From positions 372,001 through 436,000 of the forward strand of contig CAWJPW010000001.1 in NCBI GenBank assembly GCA_963844845.1: 64,000 bases of DNA. The letters run 5' to 3'. The position numbers were made by a program, and so were the translations under genes. Each line of letters starts with the position of its first letter. The stretch's first letter is position 1. The notes under the pieces were generated by a model. It ran no database searches and had not been told where the DNA came from. It worked only from the letters and a program-made list of their open reading frames with translations. This DNA comes from CAWJPW01 sp963844845. Its GTDB lineage: Bacteria > Acidobacteriota > Thermoanaerobaculia > Thermoanaerobaculales > Sulfomarinibacteraceae. This document shows, in pieces, positions 1 through 8,776 of this stretch.

Positions 1-1049
1 CCGGTGTCGTGGTCCGCGGTGACGAGAACCAGGGTCCCCGGGCGCTGAGCAGCGAACTCGAGCCCGACCTCCACCGCGGCGTCCAGCTCCCGCACTCCGT
101 CCACCAACCGGCCGAGGTCGTGGTTATGGCCGGCCTCGTCGGTCTCCTCCGACTCCACCATCAGGATGAAGCCCTCGGCATCGGCCGCCAGCCGCCCCAG
201 CGCCCAGCGCGTGGTTTCAGCCAGCTGTGGCCCGTGACCACCAGGGTGGCCCGGCCGCTCCGGGAACAAGCCCAGGACCGGCCCCGGCGGTGCCGACGCC
301 AGCTCCGGGCCGCTCGTCACCAGGGCGTACCCCCGGTCCTTTGCGCCCTCGAGGATCTTCATCACCCTCGCGGCCTCAGCCTCGCGCGCGGCACGCTCCG
401 AGAGACCCCAGTCACCTCCCAGCATCACCTCCGAGCCCGACTCCACCATCCCCCGAGCCACCGCCTCCAGATCATCGCGCGACTCGGCGTGGGCCGTGAA
501 CGCAGCGGCCGTCGCATCGAGTAGGCCACTGGTGGTGATGACGCCGGTGGCGAGCCCCTGCTGCTCGGCGGCCGCGAACAGCGTCTTCGGCCGGCGCCCG
601 TCGGGCAGGACGGAGAGCATCCGCAGATGGGTACGGAAGCCGGTGGCGTAGGCCGTGGCAGCCGCCGCGGAGTCGGTGACGAAGGCGTCCGCCGTGGCCG
701 TGCGCAGGAGGCCGATCACCGGAGCCCGGGCAAAGGCGAGCCCTCCGCCCAGGGCGGAGGCAGCGGTGCTCACCTGGCCGATACCCATTCCGTCGCCGAT
801 AAAGAGGATGACGGAGTGAACCTGCTCCTCGGTGGCGCCCGGCACCGTGGCCCTCAGCTCCAGACGGGGTTTCGTAGCCGCAATCGTCCGCGCCTGCTCG
901 TGCAGCAGGCCGAGCCTGAACGAACCCACCGACGCTTCGAAGGGCGCAAGCGCCACCGCCAGGGCGCCGGCCACCACCAGCACCCCCATCCCGCCGAGCA
1001 TGCCGAAAAGCACCGCTCGACCCCTCCCTCGTGATAGGCAAAATCCCAT
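1..1049 (-). CDS. Alkaline phosphatase, exported, 3' end beyond the window
   Basis: This is a phosphomonoesterase of the PhoA family, cut by the left edge of the window so that the C-terminus is missing. About 349 residues are visible. The metal and active-site motifs read in order: FIGDGMG (metal Asp), TDSAAAATAYATG (nucleophile Ser), VESEETDEAGH and TADHDTG at the edge. The N-terminus has an arginine-rich segment followed by a hydrophobic stretch ending near ALAVALAPF, which fits a signal peptide or membrane anchor, so the enzyme should act in the periplasm. I chose the ATG at 1049 because AGGAGG lies about 10 nt upstream; a GTG at 1013, also preceded by GAGGGAGG, is an in-frame alternative. 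It is divergent from the Lon-like gene at 1220. The family call is secure; the specific physiological substrate is not known. Confidence 0.9.
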   Translation of the reverse strand, partial: MGFCLSRGRGRAVLFGMLGGMGVLVVAGALAVALAPFEASVGSFRLGLLHEQARTIAATKPRLELRATVPGATEEQVHSVILFIGDGMGIGQVSTAASALGGGLAFARAPVIGLLRTATADAFVTDSAAAATAYATGFRTHLRMLSVLPDGRRPKTLFAAAEQQGLATGVITTSGLLDATAAAFTAHAESRDDLEAVARGMVESGSEVMLGGDWGLSERAAREAEAARVMKILEGAKDRGYALVTSGPELASAPPGPVLGLFPERPGHPGGHGPQLAETTRWALGRLAADAEGFILMVESEETDEAGHNHDLGRLVDGVRELDAAVEVGLEFAAQRPGTLVLVTADHDT

Positions 1050-1219
1050 TTGGCCGCTGCCTCCTGTTCCCGTCGCGGGGATGGTAACCCACCCAACGGC
1101 ATCCTGAACAATCGATACACACGTAACTCTCCGCTCACGGCGCGCTCAACTACACTGAGGAGCGAGAGACCGTCCCAGCACCGGCGGCTCCGAGGCTGGG
1201 TATCCGCGGGAGGCGACCG

Positions 1220-4200
1220 ATGCTGCCGATTCACTTCGACGACCGGGCCGTGGCCGATCTCCCCCTTCCGGACGGCGACACCGCCCATCGGGTGACCGAG
1301 CTGCTGCTCGCGATGGTGTCACGCCGCGTCCTGCCGTACTTCCGCAAGCGCAAGATGGTCGACGCCGTCCGTCTTTCGCGCGTGCAGGAGCAGTTCCAGG
1401 TGGTGCGCCTCGAGGACCCCGATCACCGGATCCGTATGCTCAGCGTGCTCGAGCACCCGGCCGGCCGGTGGACCCTCCACCTGCACGAGCGTCTCTTCGA
1501 TTACCTCGCCTTCGTGCTGCCCTCGGATCCCGACCAGCGCCTCGGCGACGCGCTGCCCGAACCACGTAAGGCACTGGCTTTCGCCGAACTTCTGTTGCGC
1601 CACGAGGTCGAGCACGTGCTCTACCCCGGGCGCGAGGAGCGTGAGGCGGTGCTCGGCGACCTCGAGTTCATGCTGGATCGACGCGATGTCGACCCGACCT
1701 TCTTCAAGACCCTCCTCGAGGCCCTGCGCGACCCCCTCAACGGGCTCAACGGCGAGCCGTACCTGCGCCTGCTGGAACTCTCTGGCAGGGGCGCCTCGTG
1801 TGATGAGGAGATCGGCCGCCTGGTGGCCGACACCGCCGCGAGATCAACGAGCCTGCCCGAGGGGCTCCTCGCTTCGGCCATCCCCGCCATGGGTCGGGAG
1901 TTCAAGGGAGCCGTGCTGGACGAGTGCTACCGAGGCAGCCGCAGCACCCACGTGAGCCTGGCGCGGCGCGCCGCCCAGCTGAACACGCTCCTGCATGTGC
2001 TGGCAGCCCAGCTGGAGGTTGACCGCGGCGAAGCCGCCGCGCTCTTCCATGCCTTTCGTGAGCACTGGGGCATCGCGGCCCTGCTGCAGGAGCTGGAGAT
2101 CCCCGAGACCGAGGTTCAGGGCCGCAGCCCCAGCGAGCTTTTCGACCTGCTCGCGGCCAGGATCGCAGCCACGGTCCAGGCGCAGAGGACGAACGTGATG
2201 GAAGGCCCCGGTGAGGCCGCCCCGGGGCCGCGGCCGAGCCCGCGCCAGCCCGCCGATCCCCCACGCCTGTCCCTCAAGGACCGGGTGGAGGAGGCCCGCT
2301 CCGACCCACGCGTGCCGCGGTCGGTGCTCACCACCATCGACAAGAACCGCAGCAGTCTGCAAGGCGTGAGCGGCGCCAAGTACACCGAGCTCGTCGAGAC
2401 TCTGCTCGCCATCCCGTGGGGAAGGATCCAGCCCGTGGACGTGCGCCCCGAGGAGTTCGTCAGCGGGCTCGACGAGGGCCACTACGGCCTCGAGAAGCCA
2501 AAGCAGGTTCTCGCCGACTTCTTCACCAACCTCATCTGGCGCTACCGCCAGTTCACCGCTGAGCGTTCGCTCAACTGGCACCACTCCGGCAGCGCCTTCC
2601 TCTTCGTCGGCCCGCCCGGCGTCGGCAAGACCTCGCTCGCCATCTCGGTGGCACGCAACCTCGGCATCCCCTTCCACAAGCTTTCCCTGGGCGGAATGCG
2701 GGACGAGGCCGACCTGCGGGGCCACGGCTTCACCTACGAGGGCTCCAAGCCCGGAGGCATCCTCCAGGGCCTGATCAAGATGAACGTGATGAACGGAATG
2801 ATCATCATGGACGAGGCGGACAAGACAGAGAAGTTCGCCATCGCCACCCTGCTGGAGATCCTCGATCCCGAGCAGAACCACCTGTTCCACGACAAGTACA
2901 CCGAGAGCACGGTGGACATCGACCTCTCCAACTGCCACTTCATCCTCACCGCCAATACCCTCGACACGGTCCCGCCGCCGGTCATCGACCGCTGCGAGGT
3001 GGTGGTCCTCGACCGTTACAGCGTCGAGGAGAAGGTCGCGATCGCCAAGGACTATTTGATCCCGCGGCTACGGCAGCGCCACGACGTCGGCGCAGACGTC
3101 ATCTCGTTCGCCGCCGAGGAGCGCGACGAACTGCTGCGCCACCTCGTCACCACCTACACCCGCGAGGCCGGCGTCCGGCAGCTGGAGCGCGTGCTGCGCA
3201 CGCTCTTTCTGCGGCTGCACCGGACCTCCGTCCTGGTCTCGGGCGGTGGCCCCACCGTCATCACCCACGACCTCATCAAGCGCAGCCTCGACGAGCCGCT
3301 GCAGCCGCGCCGCGTCAACCCCGAGGACCGCATCGGCGAAGCGCTCGCTCTGGGCGTCGACGTGGAGCGTGGGATCGGCTCCATCATCCCCATCCAGGCC
3401 ACCGAGGTCGAGCTCGACGACTCCGAGGGTCGCAGCTTCACCAGCATGGTGCACGCCACCGGCAACATCGAGAAGGTGATGGACGAGAGCCGCCGCGTGG
3501 CGATGACCGGGATTCTGCACTGCCGGAACGAGCTGGGGCTCGGCGAGGTCCACGCCGACCACCCCATCCACCTCCATTTCATGGGCGCCTCGTCGCGCAA
3601 GGATGGACCGTCGGCGGGCGGGACCATTGCCCTCGCCCTCGCGTCGCTGCTGGGCGGACGCAAGGTGCGCCGCGACGTGGCCATGACCGGCGAGATCGAC
3701 ACTCACGGGCGGATCACTGCCGTTGGTGGTCTCGACGTCAAGCTCGAGACCGCCTTCGAGGCCGGCTGTCGTACTGTTCTCATTCCCCATGAGAACCTCA
3801 CCGGGGACCAGGGCGTCGAGCGCTTCCCCGCCGCGCTCAAGGACGAGCTGCAGGTCCTCACCTTCGAGGAGTGGGAGGGCGTCCACGAGCCTTTCTCCTA
3901 CGACTGTCAGGTCCTCCAGGTGGTGGCGGTGGATCATATCGCCCAGGCGGCTCGAGTGGCCTTCGTCTTCGAGGCCGAGCTTGACCGCCTCGAGGAGTCC
4001 TTCGCGGCCCATGCCCAGATCGTCGGCGCGCAGCTGGCCGAGCGTCCCGGCGGTCACGTCCCGTGCCTCCAGCTGCTCTACGTCAAAGAGCCCGGAGAGC
4101 TCCATCCCGAAGCCATGCGCACCACGTTCTGCGAGCAGTGCACGGGATGCCGCTACCTGGTGCTGCCCGCCCGGGCCGAGGACCTCCGCAACAGCCTCCC

Positions 4201-4687
4201 GCCGGTGGAGGTCGCGCACATGCAGGAGTTCGACGCGGCCACCGGTGACCTCGTCGCCGAGATCCGCGCGACCCTCGCTGCCACCGCCGACACGCCCTGC
4301 CCGGGCAGCCTCAACGTGGTGGCCCCATACTTCGTCTTCGCCAAGGGCGGTGCGCTCAGCGACGAGCTCGCCGAGTTGGGGAGAGGTAACGGCCTGCGAC
4401 TGTTCGCCACCAACTACGCGGTGCAGGGGGTGAAGATCAAGGCCTGCAAGCAGACCCTGAGCCGCGTCGCCTGCTACCTGGGGCGGCTCGACCGCAGGCT
4501 GCTCGACGAATGTCCGTTCGTGAGGGTCCAGGACGGCCTCGTGTTGGCCGACCTCTCGGTGATCCCCGAGAAGTACCGCCTCGACGTGCAACGCGCCGAA
4601 GCCATCTTGTCGCGATGCCTGGAACGTTGGCTCCACGAGGTGGACGCAGCGCTCGCCGCGAGGACACGGCCGCCCACGGTCCGCTAG
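1220..4687 (+). CDS. Lon-like AAA+ serine protease with HEXXH-bearing N-terminal domain
   Basis: The protein has 1155 residues, much longer than ordinary Lon (about 780-850). Residues about 350-900 carry a Lon core: Walker A GPPGVGKT at 464-471, Walker B MIIMDEAD near 527, and a Lon-type protease domain with Ser798 in KDGPSAGG and Lys841 exactly 43 residues later, as in E. coli Lon (S679/K722). The first 340 residues do not look like the usual Lon N-terminal domain. They hold the motif HEVEH at 128-132, which matches the zinc-metallopeptidase HEXXH pattern. Residues about 900-1155 form a further extension with a cysteine cluster CEQCTGC at 971-977. The ATG follows GGGAGG by 5 nt. ATP-dependent proteolysis is inferred from the intact dyad and ATPase motifs; any metallopeptidase activity is speculation. 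A canonical Lon is encoded separately at 56072. Confidence 0.85.
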   Translation: MLPIHFDDRAVADLPLPDGDTAHRVTELLLAMVSRRVLPYFRKRKMVDAVRLSRVQEQFQVVRLEDPDHRIRMLSVLEHPAGRWTLHLHERLFDYLAFVLPSDPDQRLGDALPEPRKALAFAELLLRHEVEHVLYPGREEREAVLGDLEFMLDRRDVDPTFFKTLLEALRDPLNGLNGEPYLRLLELSGRGASCDEEIGRLVADTAARSTSLPEGLLASAIPAMGREFKGAVLDECYRGSRSTHVSLARRAAQLNTLLHVLAAQLEVDRGEAAALFHAFREHWGIAALLQELEIPETEVQGRSPSELFDLLAARIAATVQAQRTNVMEGPGEAAPGPRPSPRQPADPPRLSLKDRVEEARSDPRVPRSVLTTIDKNRSSLQGVSGAKYTELVETLLAIPWGRIQPVDVRPEEFVSGLDEGHYGLEKPKQVLADFFTNLIWRYRQFTAERSLNWHHSGSAFLFVGPPGVGKTSLAISVARNLGIPFHKLSLGGMRDEADLRGHGFTYEGSKPGGILQGLIKMNVMNGMIIMDEADKTEKFAIATLLEILDPEQNHLFHDKYTESTVDIDLSNCHFILTANTLDTVPPPVIDRCEVVVLDRYSVEEKVAIAKDYLIPRLRQRHDVGADVISFAAEERDELLRHLVTTYTREAGVRQLERVLRTLFLRLHRTSVLVSGGGPTVITHDLIKRSLDEPLQPRRVNPEDRIGEALALGVDVERGIGSIIPIQATEVELDDSEGRSFTSMVHATGNIEKVMDESRRVAMTGILHCRNELGLGEVHADHPIHLHFMGASSRKDGPSAGGTIALALASLLGGRKVRRDVAMTGEIDTHGRITAVGGLDVKLETAFEAGCRTVLIPHENLTGDQGVERFPAALKDELQVLTFEEWEGVHEPFSYDCQVLQVVAVDHIAQAARVAFVFEAELDRLEESFAAHAQIVGAQLAERPGGHVPCLQLLYVKEPGELHPEAMRTTFCEQCTGCRYLVLPARAEDLRNSLPPVEVAHMQEFDAATGDLVAEIRATLAATADTPCPGSLNVVAPYFVFAKGGALSDELAELGRGNGLRLFATNYAVQGVKIKACKQTLSRVACYLGRLDRRLLDECPFVRVQDGLVLADLSVIPEKYRLDVQRAEAILSRCLERWLHEVDAALAARTRPPTVR

Positions 4688-4738
4688 AAGGGTCGGTCGC
4701 TGCTCGAGCGGCTCTGCCGCGAACCCGGTTGCAGCGTG

Positions 4739-4744
4739 TATCCT
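4739..4744 (+). promoter_or_regulatory. Putative -10 box for leaderless transcript
   Basis: TATCCT ends 6 nt before the GTG at 4751 and no ribosome binding site is visible. This spacing would place transcription start at the start codon. No good -35 is seen. Confidence 0.4.
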
Positions 4745-4750
4745 GGACGA

Positions 4751-5479
4751 GTGAGTACGGGCGCCGCGGTCATCGTGGGGGACGAGATCCTCAGCGGGAA
4801 GGTGACGGACACCAACACACCCCTCCTCGTCCGTCTGTTCCGCAACGCCGGCGTCACCCTCTGCCGGCTGACCGTAATCGGTGACCAGCCGGAGGCCATC
4901 GCCGACGAGGTGTCCCGGTGCTCCCGCGCATGCGACTACGTCGTCACCTCCGGAGGCATCGGCCCGACCCATGACGACTGCACCATCGCGGGCGTTGCCC
5001 GGGCTTTCGGCGTCGGGATCGCTCGCAGCCCGGTTCTGGAGGCGATGATCCGCGGCTTCTGGAGGGAGCGCCTCAACGATGCCGCGCTGCGCCTGGCCGA
5101 GATGCCCGAGGGCGCCAGACTGCTCTACGGCGAGGACGGCCTTCTACCCGTCGTGGTGATGCACAACGTCTACCTCCTGCCAGGGATCCCCCGCCTCTTC
5201 GCACTCAAGCTCAAGTCATTGCGGCTCGAGCTCACAGGCCAACCGACGATCATGCACAGCCTCTATCTGACCTCGGACGAGACCGCCATCGCCGGCTTCC
5301 TCTCCACCGTGGACGGCGAGTTTCCCAACGTGAGGGTGGGCTCCTATCCGCAAACCGAGCGCGCCGATTACAGCCTCTGGGTGACCATCGAGGGTACCGA
5401 CGCCGCCGAGGTAGAGCGTGCCACCGGCCGCCTCGCGTCCATGCTCCCGGCCACCGACCTGGTCCGCGTGCAGCGGTGA
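4751..5479 (+). CDS. CinA N-terminal/MoCF-domain protein
   Basis: The 242-residue protein is a single molybdopterin-binding (MoCF_biosynth) domain like the N-terminal half of CinA, a family that includes nucleotide pyrophosphatases acting on ADP-ribose or FAD. Visible signatures are VIVGDEILSGKVTDTN at the start, VVTSGGIGPTHDD in the middle and LLPGIPRLF later. The C-terminal CinA amidase (NMN deamidase) domain is absent, so this is the short form. The start is ambiguous: a GTG at 4736 is in frame, but the GTG at 4751 gives the usual family beginning and has a TANNNT box 6 nt upstream. It follows the Lon-like gene by about 60 nt on the same strand. The family assignment is good; the substrate cannot be read from sequence. 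Confidence 0.85.
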   Translation: MSTGAAVIVGDEILSGKVTDTNTPLLVRLFRNAGVTLCRLTVIGDQPEAIADEVSRCSRACDYVVTSGGIGPTHDDCTIAGVARAFGVGIARSPVLEAMIRGFWRERLNDAALRLAEMPEGARLLYGEDGLLPVVVMHNVYLLPGIPRLFALKLKSLRLELTGQPTIMHSLYLTSDETAIAGFLSTVDGEFPNVRVGSYPQTERADYSLWVTIEGTDAAEVERATGRLASMLPATDLVRVQR

Positions 5480-5606
5480 AGAATCACTCGCGCCTGTGCG
5501 GTGTGGCTGCCGGAGGAGAGCGGCAGGTGAGCCGAGGGAAGAGGACAACGCCGTCTCGCCGTTGTATGTCAGGAAATTCCCGCCCTGAGCTCGAGAGGAG
5601 GCCGTC

Positions 5607-6029
5607 ATGAGCACACCCGAGCAACACCAACCTCCGCTCGCGGACCTGCTGAAGCAGATGCAGCACGACCTCGCCAGTCTCGTGCACCAGGAGGTGACGC
5701 TGGCTCGCACGGAGCTGCGCGAGATCGCCGCGGGGCTGGCCCGCAACACTGCGCTCCTGGGCCTCGCGGCGGTCGCCGCCGTCGGTGCCGCGCTCCTGCT
5801 CCTGGCAGCCGCCTCCTGCGCTATGTGGGCTGGCCTGCTGGTCCTCGGAGCGCCAGAGATGGTGGCCGTGTGGCTGGCTCCCATGCTGGTGGGGCTCGCC
5901 GTCGCCGCAGTCGCCGCGGCGGTTGCGCACCGTGCCCTCACCGCGCTGCGACAGCGACCTCTCACACCCCGCGAGACCATCGCTTCCATCACCGAGACCC
6001 GCCAGTGGATCAGGGAGAGAGCGTCGTGA
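5607..6029 (+). CDS. Holin-X-like (PF07332 type) membrane protein
   Basis: The 140-residue protein has an amphipathic N-terminal helix (LADLLKQMQHDLASLVHQEVTLARTEL), then two hydrophobic helical segments around residues 45-75 and 85-110, then a charged tail. This architecture matches the family annotated as phage holin superfamily III or actinobacterial holin X. Such proteins are usually chromosomal and not in prophages, and no phage genes are nearby, so lysis function is not implied. AGAGGAGG sits 5 nt before the ATG. The stop overlaps the start of the DUF3618-type gene (GTGA), and this pairing is common for the family, so the two are probably cotranslated and act together in the envelope. 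Confidence 0.75.
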   Translation: MSTPEQHQPPLADLLKQMQHDLASLVHQEVTLARTELREIAAGLARNTALLGLAAVAAVGAALLLLAAASCAMWAGLLVLGAPEMVAVWLAPMLVGLAVAAVAAAVAHRALTALRQRPLTPRETIASITETRQWIRERAS

Positions 6030-6286
6030 GCACCCCACGCCGAAGCAGCTCCACTCCGGCCGAGCTGCGCGCCGAGATCGCTTCCACCCGTGCCGCCATC
6101 ACGGCCGATCTCGACGCGCTCAGCGAACGCCTGAGCCGGAAGCGGCTCATGGAAGACGCCAGGCACGGTCTGCAGGGGGTCGCGGTCCCCGCCGTCGCTG
6201 CAGCGTTGCTCGTCGGACTCGTCCTCGGCTACGCGGCGGGAGCGCGCAAGAAGCGGCCGCGGCAGCGCTGGAGCTATGCCATCTGA
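6026..6286 (+). CDS. DUF3618 family membrane protein
   Basis: This is an 86-residue protein starting at a GTG that overlaps the previous stop codon. It has the DUF3618 layout: an N-terminal helix TPAELRAEIASTRAAITADLDALSERLS and one transmembrane segment near the C-terminus (VAVPAVAAALLVGLVLGYAAG), ending in a basic tail. The function of the family is unknown. Together with the upstream holin-like gene it forms a two-gene envelope module. Confidence 0.75.
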   Translation: MSTPRRSSSTPAELRAEIASTRAAITADLDALSERLSRKRLMEDARHGLQGVAVPAVAAALLVGLVLGYAAGARKKRPRQRWSYAI

Positions 6287-6410
6287 AGAACGCGCATCAC
6301 GCGTACTGTGGAGAGAACGCCCCATCCCGACGCCGAGATGAGCCGGGTGATGACAAAGCCGCGCCGCACGAGAACACAGTCGGCTCGTCGTTGAGCCGAC
6401 GGCCGGCGTC

Positions 6411-6614
6411 TTATCCCGCCAGGCGCTCCGACTGGTGCCCCTCAGCGGGCTCGGATTCCTCGCTCGCAGCCATGCGGCTCAGCTCCTCGGCGAGGACACC
6501 CGTCACCACACGTGCCTCAAGCAGAAGACCGGCGACGGACTCCGGCGCATCCGCGTTCTCCTCCAAGCGCTCCTTCAGGTTCCCGGCGAGGTGCGCGAGC
6601 TCCGAGACACTCAT
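6411..6614 (-). CDS. Small acidic hypothetical protein
   Basis: The reading frame encodes 67 residues from the ATG at 6614 (MSVSELAHLAGNLKERLEENADAPES...), rich in Glu and Ala and probably all helical. I do not recognise a family. Upstream in-frame starts exist (GTG at 6665 and another near 6632, the latter preceded by GAGGGGAG), so the N-terminus is uncertain. It faces the holin/DUF3618 pair tail to tail and diverges from the UbiB-like gene. The amino-acid composition looks protein-like and not like an antisense shadow, since nothing is coded opposite it. Confidence 0.45.
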   Translation of the reverse strand: MSVSELAHLAGNLKERLEENADAPESVAGLLLEARVVTGVLAEELSRMAASEESEPAEGHQSERLAG

Positions 6615-6719
6615 GCTTTCGCGGCGGTCCACGTCGTGACACTCCCCTCGCGACTGTTGCAGCACTGTTCAATGTCATCCTCGAACCCCGTTGTGTCAAC
6701 CTCCGACGCCTGCACGCAC

Positions 6720-6749
6720 CTGACGATGGCGCCGCGAGTCGGTTAGAGT
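6720..6749 (+). promoter_or_regulatory. Putative promoter for the UbiB-like gene, leaderless
   Basis: CTGACG (6720-6725), an 18-nt spacer and TAGAGT (6744-6749) precede the ATG at 6756 by 6 nt. There is no ribosome binding site, so a leaderless mRNA is likely. Confidence 0.4.
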
Positions 6750-6755
6750 GCCGAC

Positions 6756-8471
6756 ATGGGAGCTCCCGACCCACCTGCGGAGGTCGAGCGCCGGAGTACG
6801 CGACCAGCCGCGGCCATCGACCGCGCCCGCTACCGGCGGGTCCGACGGTTCTTCCTGGGCGTCGTGCTGCACGCCCTGTGGTGGGACGTGATCCTGGCGC
6901 GAACACCGCTGCGCCGCTTCCGCCCCCCCGCCGCCGAACGTTGGCGCGACGTCGCACGTCGTTACCGCATCCTGGCCGTTGAGCTCGGAGGAGTACTGAT
7001 CAAGCTCGGCCAGTTCCTGTCGACGCGAGTCGATCTCCTGCCGACCGACATTACCCGCGAGCTCGCGGAGCTGCAGGACAAGGTCCCGCCGGCGCCGCTG
7101 GAGCCGATACTCGCCCAGCTCGCCGAGGACTTCGGCCGGCCGGTGAGTGAGGTGTTCGCCCGGTTCGGCGCCAAACCCATGGCGGCAGCCTCCCTCGCCC
7201 AGGTCCACCCCGCCACCCTGCACAGCGGTGAGGAGGTGGCCGTCAAGGTGCTGCGCCCGGGCATCGACGTCCTCGTGGAGACCGACCTCGCCGCCATCGC
7301 CAAGGCCATCTCGTGGTTCAAGCACTGGCGGGCGCTGCGCCGACGGATGGACGTGGAGTGGCTACGCCGGGAGTTCGTGCAGGTGACCCGCTCGGAGCTC
7401 GACCTCGAGGGCGAAGGCCGCCGCGCCGAGCGGTTTGCCCGCGATTTTGCCGACGAGGCGGTCGTGGTCGTGCCAAAGGTGTACTGGGAGGTCTCCGCGG
7501 CCCGCACCCTCACCATGGAGGACGTCTCGGCGATCCGCGTGAGCGACCTCGACGCCCTGGACGCCGCCGCCATCGACCGCGGCGCGGTGGCCCGGACCCT
7601 CTACCGGCTCTTCCTCGAGCAGCTCTTCGTCAATCACTACGTCCACGCTGACCCGCATCCCGGCAACATCTTCATACGTCCCCTCCCGGGCGCCGTCGAT
7701 ACCGGCTACGACCGCCCTTTTCGCGTCGCGTTCGTGGACTTCGGCATGATGGCGGAGGTCCCCCAACGGCTGCGGGAGGGAATGCGCGAGTACGCCATCG
7801 GCCTGGGCACCCGCGACGCCCGCCGCATCGTCGACGGGCTGGTTACCGCCGGAGTTCTCCTCCCCGGCGCCGACGTGGATCGGCTCGTGGAGGCCCACGA
7901 GGCTCTCCTCGATCGTTTCTGGGGAGTCCGCCTCGGGGACCTCCGCGAGGCTGCCCTCAAGGAGGCTCGCCCGTTTCTGCGGGAGTACCGGGACCTCCTG
8001 CTCAAGGCGCCGTTCCAGGTCCAAGGCGACATGCTCTTCGCGATGCGGGCGGTGGGTCTCATGGCCGGCCTCTCCACCACCCTCGACGCCGAGTTCGACC
8101 CCTGGGCGGAGACGGTGCCGTTCGCCAAGCGGCTGGCCGGAGAGGAGGCGCTGCCGCACTGGCAGGAGTTGGTGGAGAGACTGGGCAGCCTGGGTCGGGT
8201 GCTGCTGGATCTTCCCACCCGTTTCGACCGCGTCCTGACCCAGGCCGAGCGCGGCACCCTGGCGCTGGAGACATCCTTCTCCGTCACCGCGCGCAAGGAC
8301 GTCCAGGGGCTGCAGCGTGCGCTGGACCGCCTCGCCTGGACGGTGGCCGCCGCGGCTCTGGCAGTGGCCGCCGCAGTGCTTGCCGCGGCCGGCGCCGGAG
8401 AGCCCGTGGTGCCGTTGCTCGCCGGAGGCGCCGCTCTCGCATTCGTCATCGGCATGCTGAGACGAAGGTAG
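6756..8471 (+). CDS. ABC1/UbiB/AarF family kinase-like protein
   Basis: The 571-residue protein has all hallmarks of the UbiB (ADCK/AarF) atypical kinase family. The family-specific KxGQ motif appears as IKLGQFLSTR, followed by an alanine-rich nucleotide loop AAASLAQVH, the lysine in VAVKVLRPG, the catalytic loop HADPHPGNI and the metal-binding DFGMM. Two hydrophobic segments at the C-terminus (about residues 525-568) fit the usual membrane anchor. Members support ubiquinone or other prenyl-lipid metabolism at the inner membrane, probably as ATPases and not as protein kinases. No quinone biosynthesis genes lie next to it. The start has no ribosome site; see the promoter entry. Confidence 0.93.
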   Translation: MGAPDPPAEVERRSTRPAAAIDRARYRRVRRFFLGVVLHALWWDVILARTPLRRFRPPAAERWRDVARRYRILAVELGGVLIKLGQFLSTRVDLLPTDITRELAELQDKVPPAPLEPILAQLAEDFGRPVSEVFARFGAKPMAAASLAQVHPATLHSGEEVAVKVLRPGIDVLVETDLAAIAKAISWFKHWRALRRRMDVEWLRREFVQVTRSELDLEGEGRRAERFARDFADEAVVVVPKVYWEVSAARTLTMEDVSAIRVSDLDALDAAAIDRGAVARTLYRLFLEQLFVNHYVHADPHPGNIFIRPLPGAVDTGYDRPFRVAFVDFGMMAEVPQRLREGMREYAIGLGTRDARRIVDGLVTAGVLLPGADVDRLVEAHEALLDRFWGVRLGDLREAALKEARPFLREYRDLLLKAPFQVQGDMLFAMRAVGLMAGLSTTLDAEFDPWAETVPFAKRLAGEEALPHWQELVERLGSLGRVLLDLPTRFDRVLTQAERGTLALETSFSVTARKDVQGLQRALDRLAWTVAAAALAVAAAVLAAAGAGEPVVPLLAGGAALAFVIGMLRRR

Positions 8472-8776
8472 CCCTTCACTCCCGACCCCCGGCCGTTCGA
8501 AGCTCCAGCGGCACGACGCCTCGACCCAGTAGGACGAGAACCGGGTCGTCCCGAGCGATCCCGCACGGCCGTCGTCAGACGGGCACGAGCGCCGGTTAGC
8601 CTGCATTTCTCACCAGGTCACGTCACAAGGGCGCCGAGGTGTCGGTCAGCACTGAGTCATTGGGCGGCGAGGCGCCGAGTCGTATGGGTACATACGTCCC
8701 CGGCGCCGAGTCGCGAAAGGGCCGGCGATGGCTGGCACATCGGCGCTCGCAGTAGGGAGCTGGTGAGATATGCAGG
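8472..8776. other. Gene-free stretch between convergent genes
   Basis: This 305-nt stretch lies between the converging UbiB-like and NTF2-like genes. I see no convincing coding sequence. Its right half carries the repeated GGCGCCGAG elements listed separately. No clear intrinsic terminator was seen. Confidence 0.5.
8630..8713. repeat. Three GGCGCCGAG direct repeats with an inner palindrome
   Basis: GGCGCCGAG occurs at 8630-8638, 8671-8679 and 8702-8710; the last two copies extend to the 12-mer GGCGCCGAGTCG. Start-to-start spacings are 41 and 31 nt, close to four and three helical turns. Between copies two and three is the palindrome CGTATG-GGTA-CATACG (8681-8696). The arrangement resembles a protein-binding array, but no regulator or promoter can be assigned. 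Confidence 0.55.

Noticed and set aside
3068..4972. Long minus-strand open frame of about 630 codons antisense to the Lon-like gene
   Set aside because: It has no recognisable motif and lies opposite a clearly conserved gene. High GC makes long antisense frames common.
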